NCBI RefSeq assembly: GCF_001563265.1
Contig: NZ_CP005083.1
Coordinates: 1,119,001-1,183,000 of the forward strand
From: Sphingobium sp. TKS
GTDB lineage: Bacteria; Pseudomonadota; Alphaproteobacteria; Sphingomonadales; Sphingomonadaceae
Reading direction: 5' to 3'
DNA: 64,000 nucleotides
The notes under the pieces are model-generated. The model did not search any database. It was not told where the DNA came from and saw only the letters and a program-made list of their open reading frames with translations. Within the stretch, counting starts at the first letter, position 1. Every line of letters starts with the position of its first letter. Shown here in pieces: positions 1 through 8,226 of this stretch. The translations under genes were made by a program, and so were the position numbers.

Positions 1-243
1 TATCGAGAAAACGCCAGAGCAGTAGCTGACTGCAGCCAAACCAGGCGATAAGTATTGCCCATATGCAGCCGGGCTCGGTAGGTGTGACACGCCATGACCT
101 TCGCAACGCTGCAGCCGAATCAACGTTGCGGAACTGCTCTGACATTTGCGCTACAATTGATGCTTCCCCCATGCGTGTAACTTAGAGGTTTTTGATCTGC
201 AGGTCGATGATGTGTCGAAATTCGATCAGTTAGCGGATGCTAA
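1..243. other. Left edge, no confident gene
   Basis: No complete gene is visible. On the minus strand an open frame begins at an ATG at 172 and runs off the window edge (57 or more codons, Trp-rich near position 40-50). It has no ribosome binding site that I can see and no family that I recognise, so it may be the start of a truncated gene or chance. Confidence 0.2.
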
Positions 244-684
244 TTATTTTCTCATGCCGGTAATATCTTCTGGTGCTTCGGCCACCGCCCGCTGCACCAC
301 CTGTTCCATTCCGGCGATCTCGGGATCGGTCAGTTCGTCGAACTGACCACGCTTGCTGTTGGAAAGACGTCCGCCGTTCTGAAGCATCAGGCGGATCAGC
401 AATGCAGCCCGGCGGTCCGGCATATCGACTATTTTGCGGACACCTTCCATGGCGCGGTCAAACAAAACCGAGAAGGCCAGTTCTTCGCGCAGGTCCCTAC
501 GGACGGTATCGACTACGCGGTCATAGAGATATTCGGCGACAGAGGTGGCGTCGATCGCGCCTAACAGGGGTCTTGAGAAGCTCTCCAGAACTGCGTCATA
601 GCTGCGCTGATCGTGGACGATGATGGCCCAACCCAGCTGCTTCGCGGCACAGATATGGGTTATCGCTATAGGCCGCCCATTCCG
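244..684 (-). pseudogene. C-terminal remnant of a Fic-family protein
   Basis: An open frame of 146 codons runs from an in-frame TGA (685-687, read on the minus strand) to the TAA at 244-246 without a convincing start codon. The translation carries features typical of the C-terminal half of one Fic subfamily: a HDQRSYDAVLESFSRPL stretch, then VDMPDRRAALLIRLMLQNGG and GRLSNSKRGQFDELTDPEI. The Fic catalytic motif (HPFxxGNGRxxR) and the whole N-terminal half are missing, and the segment after SRPLL appears shortened compared with relatives as I remember them. I read it as the tail of a deleted fic gene, next to the intact fic gene at 722-1957 but of a different subfamily. It is very unlikely to make an active AMP-transferase. 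Confidence 0.6.
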
Positions 685-721
685 TCACTCATTGGACGCC
701 GACCGTTCTTATCCTGCAACC

Positions 722-1957
722 TTACATGTAAAGGCGCGGGAACAATGTTTCTAACGTGTCACTCGGAAAGCGAAGGGAAACCGGCCCCTTCGGTTTCTCG
801 GAGGCGAGCAGCCCCTCGTCGGTCAGTTGTTTGAGGACCCGACGGGCAGAACGTTCAGGCAATTGCGTGATCCGTTCCGCCTCACCCCGGTCAAATTCTC
901 CGCGGATCAGCGCTTCCTGCAGAAGACGGCTGCTCTCTTTTGGCAGTGTCGGGCTGAGCGCAACATATCGATCGAGCCGTTTGGCCAACACGTCCAGTTC
1001 GAACAGGCTCGACATATAGGCCAACTGATCGAGGCACACTTTGAGGAACCAGGTCGTGAAAAGCTCCAATCCCTTCAGCGACAGATGCCCGCGACCATCA
1101 CGCTCCCCCTGCCGGACCTCGTCCGCCCAGGCCATATGCCTTTTATACTCGCTGCGCCCATCAAGCCCCGGCTCCAGTCCACGCGCCAGTCCGCGAGAAA
1201 TGGACCACAGACCATGGGCGCCGATGCCAGCTTTATGGGCCATGGCGTGGCTCATGAGGCGGCTGACCCGGCCATTGCCATCGGGGAAAGGGTGAATCCA
1301 GTTGAAGCGATGATGCGCAGTCGCCATGGCAAGGACGCGTTTCGCCTTTCCAGGACCGACGCCTTGTAGAACTCGTCCAGGGGCAGGCTCAAAGGCGAAG
1401 CGCAGATTGAAATAATCCATGAACGCGGGCACGCACCGGCTGCTCGGCGGCAGGTGTCGGCCGATCTCGACATCCTGATCAGGTCCCGCCCGCCATTCCC
1501 CGGGCGTCATCATGAAGGATCGATCGCCATTGCGTATGGTCAGTATCTCAGGTGATGCATCCGCGTAGAATTGCCGGTGTAGTTCGCGTATATAGTCCGG
1601 ATCGGCAGGGTCGGGGAGAGTGCCCGTGGCCGCTTGCCGGTCGATATGTTCCTGCAGGCGATAGTGGGCGACGGCTTCCTGCTGGAGATCGCGCTGCCCT
1701 TCGTCCCTTGCTCCCTCCAGTGCTCGCTCGATATCGCGCGGACGTGTGTTGTGGCCTTCGATCAGATTACTGTAATAGGTGTTCATCAGCCGTACGAGGT
1801 CGGCTAGGTTCGAAGCGGTCGTAGGATGGAGCGATCGCCCGAGGCGCTCTGCGTTGGCCGCTACCTCGGCAATCAGGTCGGGCAAGTCTCCATTTAACGT
1901 ATCGATCCGTGCAGGCTCAATGCGGCTAGGGCTTTCATCAGGCTGTTGAGCGATCAT
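722..1957 (-). CDS. Fic-family protein (predicted AMPylator), winged-helix C-terminus
   Basis: A 411-residue Fic-domain protein. Fic enzymes usually transfer AMP from ATP to hydroxyl side chains of target proteins. The complete catalytic motif HPFPDGNGRVSR is at about residues 222-233. An N-terminal inhibitory motif of the (S/T)xxxE(G/N) type, SNLIEG, is at about 63-68, which places it in the self-inhibited class II. The last ~80 residues (RSARRVLKQLTDEGLLASEKPKGP) look like a winged helix, so it may bind DNA or a partner. It is transcribed divergently from the fic gene at 2382. An 18-bp sequence overlapping its start codon recurs 90 bp upstream (1951 and 2041), which suggests autoregulation. 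No small antitoxin gene is visible beside it. The target is unknown. Confidence 0.85.
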   Translation of the reverse strand: MIAQQPDESPSRIEPARIDTLNGDLPDLIAEVAANAERLGRSLHPTTASNLADLVRLMNTYYSNLIEGHNTRPRDIERALEGARDEGQRDLQQEAVAHYRLQEHIDRQAATGTLPDPADPDYIRELHRQFYADASPEILTIRNGDRSFMMTPGEWRAGPDQDVEIGRHLPPSSRCVPAFMDYFNLRFAFEPAPGRVLQGVGPGKAKRVLAMATAHHRFNWIHPFPDGNGRVSRLMSHAMAHKAGIGAHGLWSISRGLARGLEPGLDGRSEYKRHMAWADEVRQGERDGRGHLSLKGLELFTTWFLKVCLDQLAYMSSLFELDVLAKRLDRYVALSPTLPKESSRLLQEALIRGEFDRGEAERITQLPERSARRVLKQLTDEGLLASEKPKGPVSLRFPSDTLETLFPRLYM

Positions 1958-2058
1958 TTGGCCGATCTTAGCAAGTGCACGAAATTAAGGCAACAGCCCG
2001 AGTTTCCTTGGGTAAATGCCTTGTATCCTCTCTTTTTGGCCGATCATTTGGCCGATCT
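1951..2058. promoter_or_regulatory. 18-bp direct repeat at the fic start (candidate operator)
   Basis: CGATCATTTGGCCGATCT occurs at 1951-1968, covering the start codon of the minus-strand fic gene, and again identically at 2041-2058. The distal copy is extended by further GGCC steps (tttttggc before, actggccgg after). Two identical 18-mers 90 bp apart at a start codon are unlikely by chance and look like paired binding sites. The remainder of the 1958-2381 intergenic stretch holds no gene that I can support. Confidence 0.45.
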
Positions 2059-2329
2059 ACTGGCCGGTCAATCCAGCCGGGTCACTTCGCGAGCAGCGAC
2101 CATTTGCGCTTAAAATCGGATGTGGCCGCACTCCACTATGCCCAGGAGTGAGATGACGACCGAAAGAATGTCGCCCACTTGGCCGTTGAGGCGTGCCAGG
2201 AGATCGCGGGATACTCCCACGCCATCGCTTATCTTATAATAAAAGCGGTGGTTATGCGACAGTTATATCGTTCGAGCAGGCGGGCAGCGAGGCGGGGTCG
2301 ACGCGTCATGATCGATAACCACCCCTTTC

Positions 2330-2361
2330 ATAAATCACAGATCAAGCATATCATGATTTAT
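2330..2361. promoter_or_regulatory. 8-bp inverted repeat upstream of the second fic gene
   Basis: ATAAATCA (2330-2337) and TGATTTAT (2354-2361) form a perfect 8-bp inverted repeat with a 16-bp spacer, ending 20 bp before the ATG at 2382. The surroundings are AT-rich compared with neighbours. It could be a repressor site; the sequence alone cannot show this. Confidence 0.3.
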
Positions 2362-2381
2362 AGAAAGGCATTTCATCGATC

Positions 2382-3515
2382 ATGCTCTGGAACTGGCAGC
2401 TCCCTGACTGGACCCAATTCGGCTTCGATGAAACCCGCTTGCGCGAGGCGGAGGCGCGCTTTCTCAAGAGCGCCGGTATCGTCGTTGGATCGATGCATCA
2501 TCTCGATCGTGAGGCTCGTCAAGAAATTGTGATCGAGCTAATCTCGCAGGAAATGGTCGATAGTTCGGCCATTGAGGGTGAGATTCTGGATCGCGACAGC
2601 GTCCAGTCCTCCATTGCCCGCCAGCTTGGCTTCGCGGCTGACAAGCGTCGTTCGAATCCCGCTGAGGCCGGTGCGGCTGAGTTGATGGTTGACCTCTATC
2701 GGCATTATGGGGAGCCGTTGACCGACCGGCTTCTGTTCAACTGGCACAAGATGCTGATGAATGGTCGCTACGATTTGGCCGACATCGGCACATATAGGAC
2801 CCATGCCGATCCCATGCAGATCGTGTCCGGTGCGCTGCATGCGCCGCGTGTTCACTTCGAGGCGCCGCCGTCAGACCGGCTGCGGGAAGAGATGGGACCG
2901 TTCATTGCTTGGTTCAACGATAGCGCGCCGCAGGGCAACTCTCCCATGCCTGCGATCACGCGGGCGGCAATAGCTCATCTCTGGTTCGAGACCATCCACC
3001 CTTTCGAGGATGGCAACGGTCGACTTGGTCGCGCAATAGCGGAGAAGGCTTTGGCGCAAAGTCTGGAGGCGCCGACGCTCACCGCCTTGGCGGCCACCAT
3101 CAACCGCCACAGGAAGGCCTATTATTCGCAACTGCATCGTGCCAGCCAGACCAACCAGATTGATGCTTGGATGGGTTGGTTTGCCGACATCGTGCTGGAG
3201 GCGCAGACGCGTACCATTGAGAGTATCCGGTTCTTAATCGAAAAGACCCGCCTGCTTGATCGTCTGCGCGACAGGATCAATGCACGGCAGGAAAAGGCGC
3301 TGATCCGCATGATGGCGGAAGGGCCGGATGGCTTCGTCGGTGGGCTGAGCGCCCATAATTATCGCACGATCACCGATGCCGCCTCGGCGACAGCAACTCG
3401 TGATCTGGCGGAACTTGTCACACTCGGCGCGTTGAATCGGGTCGGCGAGCGGCGCTACGCCCGCTATCATCTCGCGATTGCCACTAGAAAGGGTAGTGAA
3501 GGCGCGAGCGGGTAA
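2382..3515 (+). CDS. Fic-family protein with DUF4172-like N-terminus
   Basis: A 377-residue Fic protein of a different subfamily from its neighbour. The N-terminus (WNWQLPDWTQFGFDE) resembles the DUF4172 domain that precedes Fic in many bacteria. An inhibitory motif SSAIEG sits at about 61-66 and the full catalytic motif HPFEDGNGRLGR at about 206-217, so AMP-transfer chemistry should be possible but intramolecularly restrained. The C-terminal part (YRTITDAASATATRDLAELVTLG) looks like a winged helix. The ATG at 2382 lacks an obvious ribosome binding site. The gene is divergent from the 722-1957 fic gene and is followed by a decayed recombinase. The substrate protein is unknown. Confidence 0.85.
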   Translation: MLWNWQLPDWTQFGFDETRLREAEARFLKSAGIVVGSMHHLDREARQEIVIELISQEMVDSSAIEGEILDRDSVQSSIARQLGFAADKRRSNPAEAGAAELMVDLYRHYGEPLTDRLLFNWHKMLMNGRYDLADIGTYRTHADPMQIVSGALHAPRVHFEAPPSDRLREEMGPFIAWFNDSAPQGNSPMPAITRAAIAHLWFETIHPFEDGNGRLGRAIAEKALAQSLEAPTLTALAATINRHRKAYYSQLHRASQTNQIDAWMGWFADIVLEAQTRTIESIRFLIEKTRLLDRLRDRINARQEKALIRMMAEGPDGFVGGLSAHNYRTITDAASATATRDLAELVTLGALNRVGERRYARYHLAIATRKGSEGASG

Positions 3516-3592
3516 CGCTTTGCTAGCTCAATACCTGCTTGATCGTCGCGTCGAGTCCGCTGCGCGGCCTGCCGAGTCAATGATGATGACCG

Positions 3593-4277
3593 GTGCAAAA
3601 CCCTTACAAGCCCAAACGCTTCGGCGAAGCCCTACGCGAGTTGGAGAAGGACGGGATTAACCGCAAGGCGCTTGACATCATGCGCTTGTGGATGCTGACT
3701 GGATGCCACCGCGAGGAGATCGCGAGCCTCAAATTGCAGGAAGTCGATTTCGAGCATGGCTGTCTGCGCTTCGGCGACACCAAGACCGGTAAAGCGGTGC
3801 GGCCGATCAGGGCGGCTGCGATCGCGGTATTCGAGACGATTGAGCGCGCCGACGATTCGGCATTCGTTTCCCCGCCGGAGAGGGCGACGGCTATTTCCGG
3901 GGCTACAAGACGCCATGGAAAAAGGTCGTCGAGAAGGCTCGCCTGCCCGGCGTAACGTCGCACACCCTGCGGTACACAATAGGTTCGACCGCGATTCCCT
4001 CGGACGAAGCGATGGCATTCACCGGAGCGATCCTGGGACACGCCAATCCGCAATTGACGGCGATCTATGCACACGTCCAGCACAACCCGGCTCGCCGCGC
4101 GGCTGATCGCGTGGCGGAGAGGATCGCCGCAGCGCTCGCCGGCATGAGCGACCTTGAAGTTGATGCCTCGGCTCCCGACAAGAATGAGGATCTGCTCCGC
4201 AGGGTGGCCGAAACGCCCATGAGGGCGGCGTGGAGTCCGATCATCTGCGGAACGTGCTCGCCGTCATTGCGGAATAA
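3593..4277 (+). pseudogene. Tyrosine recombinase/integrase, truncated and frameshifted
   Basis: The catalytic domain of a site-specific tyrosine recombinase in two frames. The first frame (3593 to about 3880) carries MLTGCHREEIASLKLQEVDF and TKTGKAVRPI. The second (about 3880 onward) carries SHTLRYTIGS (the HxLR box) and LGHANPQLTAIYAHV (LGHxx...TxxYxH, with the nucleophile Tyr). Joining them needs one frameshift near 3880. The arm and core-binding N-terminus is missing. The residue normally occupied by catalytic Arg I (TGxRxxE) is His. Near the end, a frame ending NVLAVIAE and a stop at 4275-4277 suggests a second frameshift near 4225; otherwise the second frame reads through to 4389. This is a dead mobility gene, consistent with an old integrated element. 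Confidence 0.75.
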
Positions 4278-4302
4278 GCCACGCCAGACCGAGCAACCAT
4301 CA

Positions 4303-4385
4303 TTGCGCGCAAAAGCTTTAGTTGCGCAAAATCAGATATGGTTGCGCATTGACACTCTTAATTGCGCGGTTCACTTTGCGCGCAA
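4303..4385 (+). promoter_or_regulatory. Five-copy TTGCGC array and promoter before the third fic gene
   Basis: TTGCGC occurs at 4303, 4322, 4342, 4362 and 4376, with steps of 19, 20, 20 and 14 bp. The first and last copies are full palindromes (TTGCGCGCAA at 4303-4312 and 4376-4385). A consensus -35 hexamer TTGACA lies at 4349-4354 inside the array, with only a weak -10 (cacttt, 4372-4377) at 17 bp. The array ends 12 bp before the ATG at 4398. Spacing near two helical turns puts the sites on one face of the DNA, as expected for cooperative repressor binding. The downstream protein has an N-terminal helix-turn-helix-like region and may be the binder (inference). Confidence 0.5.
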
Positions 4386-4397
4386 GTAGGAATTACC

Positions 4398-5771
4398 ATG
4401 GCCCGCCCGATCCCCGAACCCGAACTGGAGGCAATCACGGCTGCTGTCGCCGGCCACACGGACGGAGCGTCGATTACGCAGATCGAGGAAGCCCTCGCAG
4501 TGCCTATCGCCCGTCGCACGCTGCAGTACCGACTTCGGGCTCTGGTCGATGGCCGCCGGCTGCGCGTTACGGGCGAAAACCGCGCCGCGCGATACCATCT
4601 CCCGAGCAATGCGCCGCAGGGTCAGAAGGCACAAGCCGACATCGTCCCTCTGTCAGAGGAGGGCCAAGCCGCCCTTGTCTATGTCCGGCAGCCCGTCGAA
4701 GCACGCCGGCCCGTAGGCTATGACCGTGCTTTTCTCGATGGCTATCGTCCCAATACAAGCTTCTACCTGACCACAGCCGAACGCGCTCATCTTGCTGGCC
4801 TGGGCAAGCCAGGCGTCGTAGCGGCACCCGCAGGTACCTATGCGAAGCAGATTCTAGGCCGCTTGCTGATCGACCTGGCCTGGAATTCCAGCCGCCTTGA
4901 GGGAAACACCTATTCACTGCTCGATACTCGGCGCCTGATCGACTTCGGCGAGGCGGCCGAAGGTCATGCGCAGCGCGAAGCGCAGATGATCCTCAATCAC
5001 AAGGACGCAATCGAGTTTCTTGTCGCATCCGCCGACGAGATCGGCTTCAACCGCTATACCATCCTCAACCTGCACGCGCTGCTCGCCAATAACCTGCTCG
5101 CCGACCCGGCCGCTGTCGGACGGCTGCGTCACATCATCGTCGGCATCGATGGCTCGACCTTTCATCCCCTCGAAATCCCGGGATTGATCGAGGATTGCTT
5201 CGACGAGTTGCTCGCGACCGCGGCCGCGATCGAAGACCCCTTCGAACAGGCCTTCTTCGTCATGGTCCAACTGCCCTATCTCCAGCCCTTCGACGATGTG
5301 AACAAGCGCGTGTCGCGCCTCGCCGCCAACATTCCGTTGATTAGAGCCAATCTGGCACCTCTGGCGTTCACCGACGTACCGGGCGATCTTTACACCCGCG
5401 CGATGCTCGCCGTGTACGAGTCGAACGACATCACCTTGCTCCGCGACGTGTTCCTCTGGGCCTATGAACGCTCCGCCCAGCGCTATGCCGCCGTGCGCCA
5501 GTCGATGGGCGAGCCGGACCCCTTCCGGCTTCGCTACCGCGAACCGCTGCGCGATATCGTGCGCGATGTTCTGCGCACACCGATGAACCGCAAGGCCGCG
5601 CGCGCACATCTCGTGGCGGTCACCGCTGAGCTCATTCGCGCCGAAGACCGCGAACAGTTCATCGAAGTCGCGGAGACAGAACTGCTCGGGCTCCATGACG
5701 GGAATTTCGCTCGTTACCAGGTGCGACCATCTGAATTCGCAGCGTGGCGCGCAGTCTGGAATCCGTCCTGA
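4398..5771 (+). CDS. Fic-family protein with N-terminal HTH and degenerate Fic motif
   Basis: A 457-residue protein starting at the ATG at 4398. Residues ~10-70 (ASITQIEEALAVPIARRTLQ, then RALVDGRRLRVTG) look like a winged helix. The Fic domain follows, with the inhibitory motif SSRLEG at about 164-169. The catalytic motif is atypical: QPFDDVNKRVSR at about 296-307, so the catalytic His position is Gln and the GNGR loop is VNKR. A whole Fic subfamily carries this variant as far as I recall, so it is probably not a local mutation, but canonical AMP transfer is doubtful. The motif array upstream suggests a self-regulating unit. Its role is unknown; a DNA-binding regulator or an enzyme with other chemistry are both possible. 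Confidence 0.8.
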   Translation: MARPIPEPELEAITAAVAGHTDGASITQIEEALAVPIARRTLQYRLRALVDGRRLRVTGENRAARYHLPSNAPQGQKAQADIVPLSEEGQAALVYVRQPVEARRPVGYDRAFLDGYRPNTSFYLTTAERAHLAGLGKPGVVAAPAGTYAKQILGRLLIDLAWNSSRLEGNTYSLLDTRRLIDFGEAAEGHAQREAQMILNHKDAIEFLVASADEIGFNRYTILNLHALLANNLLADPAAVGRLRHIIVGIDGSTFHPLEIPGLIEDCFDELLATAAAIEDPFEQAFFVMVQLPYLQPFDDVNKRVSRLAANIPLIRANLAPLAFTDVPGDLYTRAMLAVYESNDITLLRDVFLWAYERSAQRYAAVRQSMGEPDPFRLRYREPLRDIVRDVLRTPMNRKAARAHLVAVTAELIRAEDREQFIEVAETELLGLHDGNFARYQVRPSEFAAWRAVWNPS

Positions 5772-5837
5772 GCATTCTTCAGCGAGGCGGAGATCGGCAG
5801 GACGGCGCGGGACGAATGTCTCATCAGTTTCCTGATC

Positions 5838-6134
5838 GTGTTTCCCGTGACGTTCGACAGGTCAGTCACTATGTTCCTGCTCGCCCGCATCGAACGGGAG
5901 GACGGGCTGCTTGACCGGGCCGCGCTGGAGCAGGTCTATATCCGCGAATATTTGGGCGATATGCACCAGATGGACCGGCGCATCCAGGAACAGAGCCTGT
6001 TGGGCAACATTCACGTTGAACAGGGACGCATTCACATGACGGCGCAAGGCAAGCGCTTGCTCGAAGGCGGCCGCATTATTGGCGGCTGGTTCGGGGCCGA
6101 TCCCCGCTTTCTCGATGCCGCTGCGGTCCGCTAG
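5838..6134 (+). CDS. Hypothetical protein, probable C-terminal fragment of a membrane protein
   Basis: A 98-codon frame; a more natural start may be the ATG at 5871 (MFLLARIEREDG). Before it the same frame continues into hydrophobic residues (LISFLIVFPVTF) back to the preceding stop, as if the tail of a transmembrane helix. The soluble part (DMHQMDRRIQEQSLLGNIHV, then MTAQGKRLLEGGRIIGGWFG) resembles the cytoplasmic tail of small uncharacterised alphaproteobacterial membrane proteins, from memory only. It lies between the Fic cluster and the tRNA, in a stretch with other debris, so a 5'-truncated gene is the likeliest reading. Confidence 0.4.
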   Translation: MFPVTFDRSVTMFLLARIEREDGLLDRAALEQVYIREYLGDMHQMDRRIQEQSLLGNIHVEQGRIHMTAQGKRLLEGGRIIGGWFGADPRFLDAAAVR

Positions 6135-6680
6135 CATCAGGATCTGTAATTGCGGAGCTAGGCGGTTTGACCCCTTGAGGGTTTTATGGATCTGTCCGAC
6201 TGGCCGAAGCCTGTACCGGAGCAAACCCGTTTGGAAGCATGGGGTCCGCTCAATGGCATGCTGGTGCTGGCGCATGCCTTTGCGTATAAGGCGCCAAGCA
6301 GCACGCTGATTGGCGCCGATCCGCCCCCTCCACTCTCCTTTGCGCGGAATTATCGCGCATGTGAGATGCGAGATAAGTCTTGCCTTCCATACCCCTCGCG
6401 GCTGAGGCCGAAGTAACTTGGCACAGCATGGCGGCCATCTCGGACAACCGAAGCGTCGATCTTATGGATCTTGAGATTGCGTCTCGCCAAGCAAGGTCTC
6501 CAATCGCTGCGCGAGCTTCGATCTGAGCACTGTCAGAGAGGGAAATGAGGATGTTGGTGCCGACCTCAGTTGGAAGGTTGGTCGATCCTTCACGCAAGCC
6601 TCACGCAAGGTCACGGCAATGTCACCGTGCTGAAAGCATAGAAAAAGCCCGCCAAGTCATTGACCTAGCGGGCTTTTCCA
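6135..6680. other. Gene-poor stretch beside the tRNA
   Basis: About 545 bp without a convincing gene. A short plus-strand frame (6186-6416, starting MDLSDWPKPVPEQ) and a minus-strand frame (6250-6597) exist, but neither shows a recognisable domain or a good ribosome binding site. Its position between fragments and the 3' end of a tRNA fits remnant DNA of an integrated element. A terminator lies at its right end. Confidence 0.35.
6643..6677 (-). terminator. Rho-independent terminator after tRNA-Val
   Basis: AAAAGCCCGC (about 6643-6652) and GCGGGCTTTT (6668-6677) form a stem with A and T runs on both sides, immediately downstream of the tRNA 3' end on the minus strand. It can work in both directions. 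Confidence 0.75.
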
Positions 6681-6755
6681 TGGTGGGCGTGGCAAGGATT
6701 GAACTTGCGACCCCTGCGATGTCAACACAGTGCTCTACCACTGAGCTACACGCCC
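6681..6755 (-). tRNA. tRNA-Val (anticodon GAC)
   Basis: Read on the minus strand, the 75-nt sequence folds as a tRNA: acceptor GGGCGTG pairs with CACGCCC, the D-arm contains AGCTCAGTGGTAGAGC, the anticodon arm is CTGTG-TTGACAT-CGCAG with anticodon GAC, and the T-arm contains GGTTC-type GCAAGTTCAATCC. The CCA end is encoded (6681-6683). The 3' end faces the Fic/recombinase region, the usual geometry when an element has integrated into a tRNA gene. Confidence 0.93.
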
Positions 6756-6884
6756 ACGGTGGAGTGGGCCAATAGCGGGGGGCGGCAGGCAGCGCAAGCG
6801 GGAAATTGAGCGCTCCCGCTATTCTTCTGGACAGCAGCCTGCCAAGCCATATGCTGCGGTGCGAAAAAGGGGACGCCAACCACC

Positions 6885-8219
6885 ATGTTGCCATCGACCA
6901 TGCCGTCCGATCAGGCCGTCGTGCGCCTGCCATTCTATCGCCAGCTCTACGTCCAGGTGCTGATCGCCATCGGGCTGGGCGTGGGGATCGGGCATTTCTT
7001 TCCGGAAACCGGCGTGGCGCTTCAACCTTTGGGAGAGGCCTTCATCAAGCTGGTCAAGATGATCATAGCGCCGGTCATCTTCCTCACCATCGTGACCGGC
7101 GTTGCGGGGATGAAGGAACTGGGCGCGATCGGCCGGGTGGCGGCCAAGGCCTTCGCCTATTTCCTGACCTTTTCCACTCTGGCGCTGATCGTCGGGCTGA
7201 TCGTCGCCAATGTCGTGCATCCGGGCTCGGGCCTCAATATCGATCCGGCGACGCTGGATGCCGGCAAGGTGGCCGAATATCAGCAGCAGGCGCACAGTAG
7301 GACGCTGACCGGCTTCCTGATGGACATCATCCCCGGCACGCTGATTTCGGCCGTGGCGGATGGGCATAATATCCTGCAGGTGCTGTTCGTCGCGATCCTG
7401 TTCGGCATCGCGCTCACCATGATCGGGGAAAAGGCCGATCCGCTGATGACCGTGCTCGAATCGGCCAGCCATGCCATCTTCAAGCTGGTATCCTTTCTGA
7501 TGAAGGCCGCGCCTTTGGGCGCATTCGGCGCGATGGCCTTCACCATCGGCAAATATGGCGTGGGGGCGCTGGCCAATCTGGCGGGGCTGGTGGCGACCTT
7601 CTATCTGACCTCGCTACTGTTCGTGCTGGTGGTGCTGGGCGTGGTGGCGCGGCTGGCGGGGTTCAACATCCTGCATCTGATCCGCTATCTGAAGGCGGAA
7701 CTGCTGTTGGTGCTCGGCACCTCCTCCTCCGAAGCGGCGCTGCCGAGCCTGATCGAGAAAATGGAGCGCGCCGGATGCCGGAAATCGGTGGTCGGACTGG
7801 TGGTGCCGACGGGCTACAGCTTCAACCTCGACGGCACCAACATCTACATGACGCTGGCGGCGCTGTTCATCGCGCAGGCGACCAATGTCCATCTGAGCCT
7901 GGAGGAGCAATTGCTGCTGCTGCTGGTCGCCATGCTTTCCAGCAAGGGGGCGGCGGGCGTGACCGGGGCGGGCTTCATCACTTTGGCAGCGACCCTCTCG
8001 ATCGTGCCTTCGGTGCCGGTGGCGGGCATGACGCTGATCCTGGGCGTGGACCGATTCATGAGCGAATGCCGGAGCCTCACTAATTTCATCGGCAATGCGG
8101 TGGCGACCGTCGTGGTGTCGGCATGGGAAAAGGGGCTGGACCGCGAGCGATTCGCCGCGGCCATGGCCGGGCAGCCGCTGCCTCCCACGCTGGATATGGA
8201 AGAGGTCGTATCGGGCTGA
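6885..8219 (+). CDS. dctA: Dicarboxylate:cation (Na+/H+) symporter, DctA/GltP family
   Basis: A 444-residue inner-membrane transporter of the DAACS family, which imports C4-dicarboxylates such as succinate, fumarate and malate with cations. Family hallmarks are visible: the serine-rich reentrant loop [11 protein letters not shown] at about 280-290, then [18 protein letters not shown] and the second hairpin around [13 protein letters not shown]. Length matches DctA (about 430-450). The first membrane segments start at residue ~20 ([16 protein letters not shown]). It stands alone, convergent with the cpdR-like gene 8 bp away. Glutamate transport (GltP) is the alternative within the family. Confidence 0.9.
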   Translation: MLPSTMPSDQAVVRLPFYRQLYVQVLIAIGLGVGIGHFFPETGVALQPLGEAFIKLVKMIIAPVIFLTIVTGVAGMKELGAIGRVAAKAFAYFLTFSTLALIVGLIVANVVHPGSGLNIDPATLDAGKVAEYQQQAHSRTLTGFLMDIIPGTLISAVADGHNILQVLFVAILFGIALTMIGEKADPLMTVLESASHAIFKLVSFLMKAAPLGAFGAMAFTIGKYGVGALANLAGLVATFYLTSLLFVLVVLGVVARLAGFNILHLIRYLKAELLLVLGTSSSEAALPSLIEKMERAGCRKSVVGLVVPTGYSFNLDGTNIYMTLAALFIAQATNVHLSLEEQLLLLLVAMLSSKGAAGVTGAGFITLAATLSIVPSVPVAGMTLILGVDRFMSECRSLTNFIGNAVATVVVSAWEKGLDRERFAAAMAGQPLPPTLDMEEVVSG

Positions 8220-8226
8220 ACGACTC

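Noticed and set aside
722..5771. Fic genes as classical toxin-antitoxin pairs (VbhT/VbhA type)
   Set aside because: No small antitoxin frame adjoins them; each carries its own internal inhibitory motif instead.
6186..6416. Plus-strand frame of 76 codons (MDLSDWPKPVPEQ...)
   Set aside because: No ribosome binding site or family signal; low complexity toward the end, in a debris-rich region.
3593..6755. Intact prophage
   Set aside because: Only a broken recombinase is present; no structural, lysis or replication genes.
6545..6775. Plus-strand open frame containing VARIELATPAMSTQCSTTELH
   Set aside because: It is the antisense reading of tRNA-Val, a well-known false protein in annotations.
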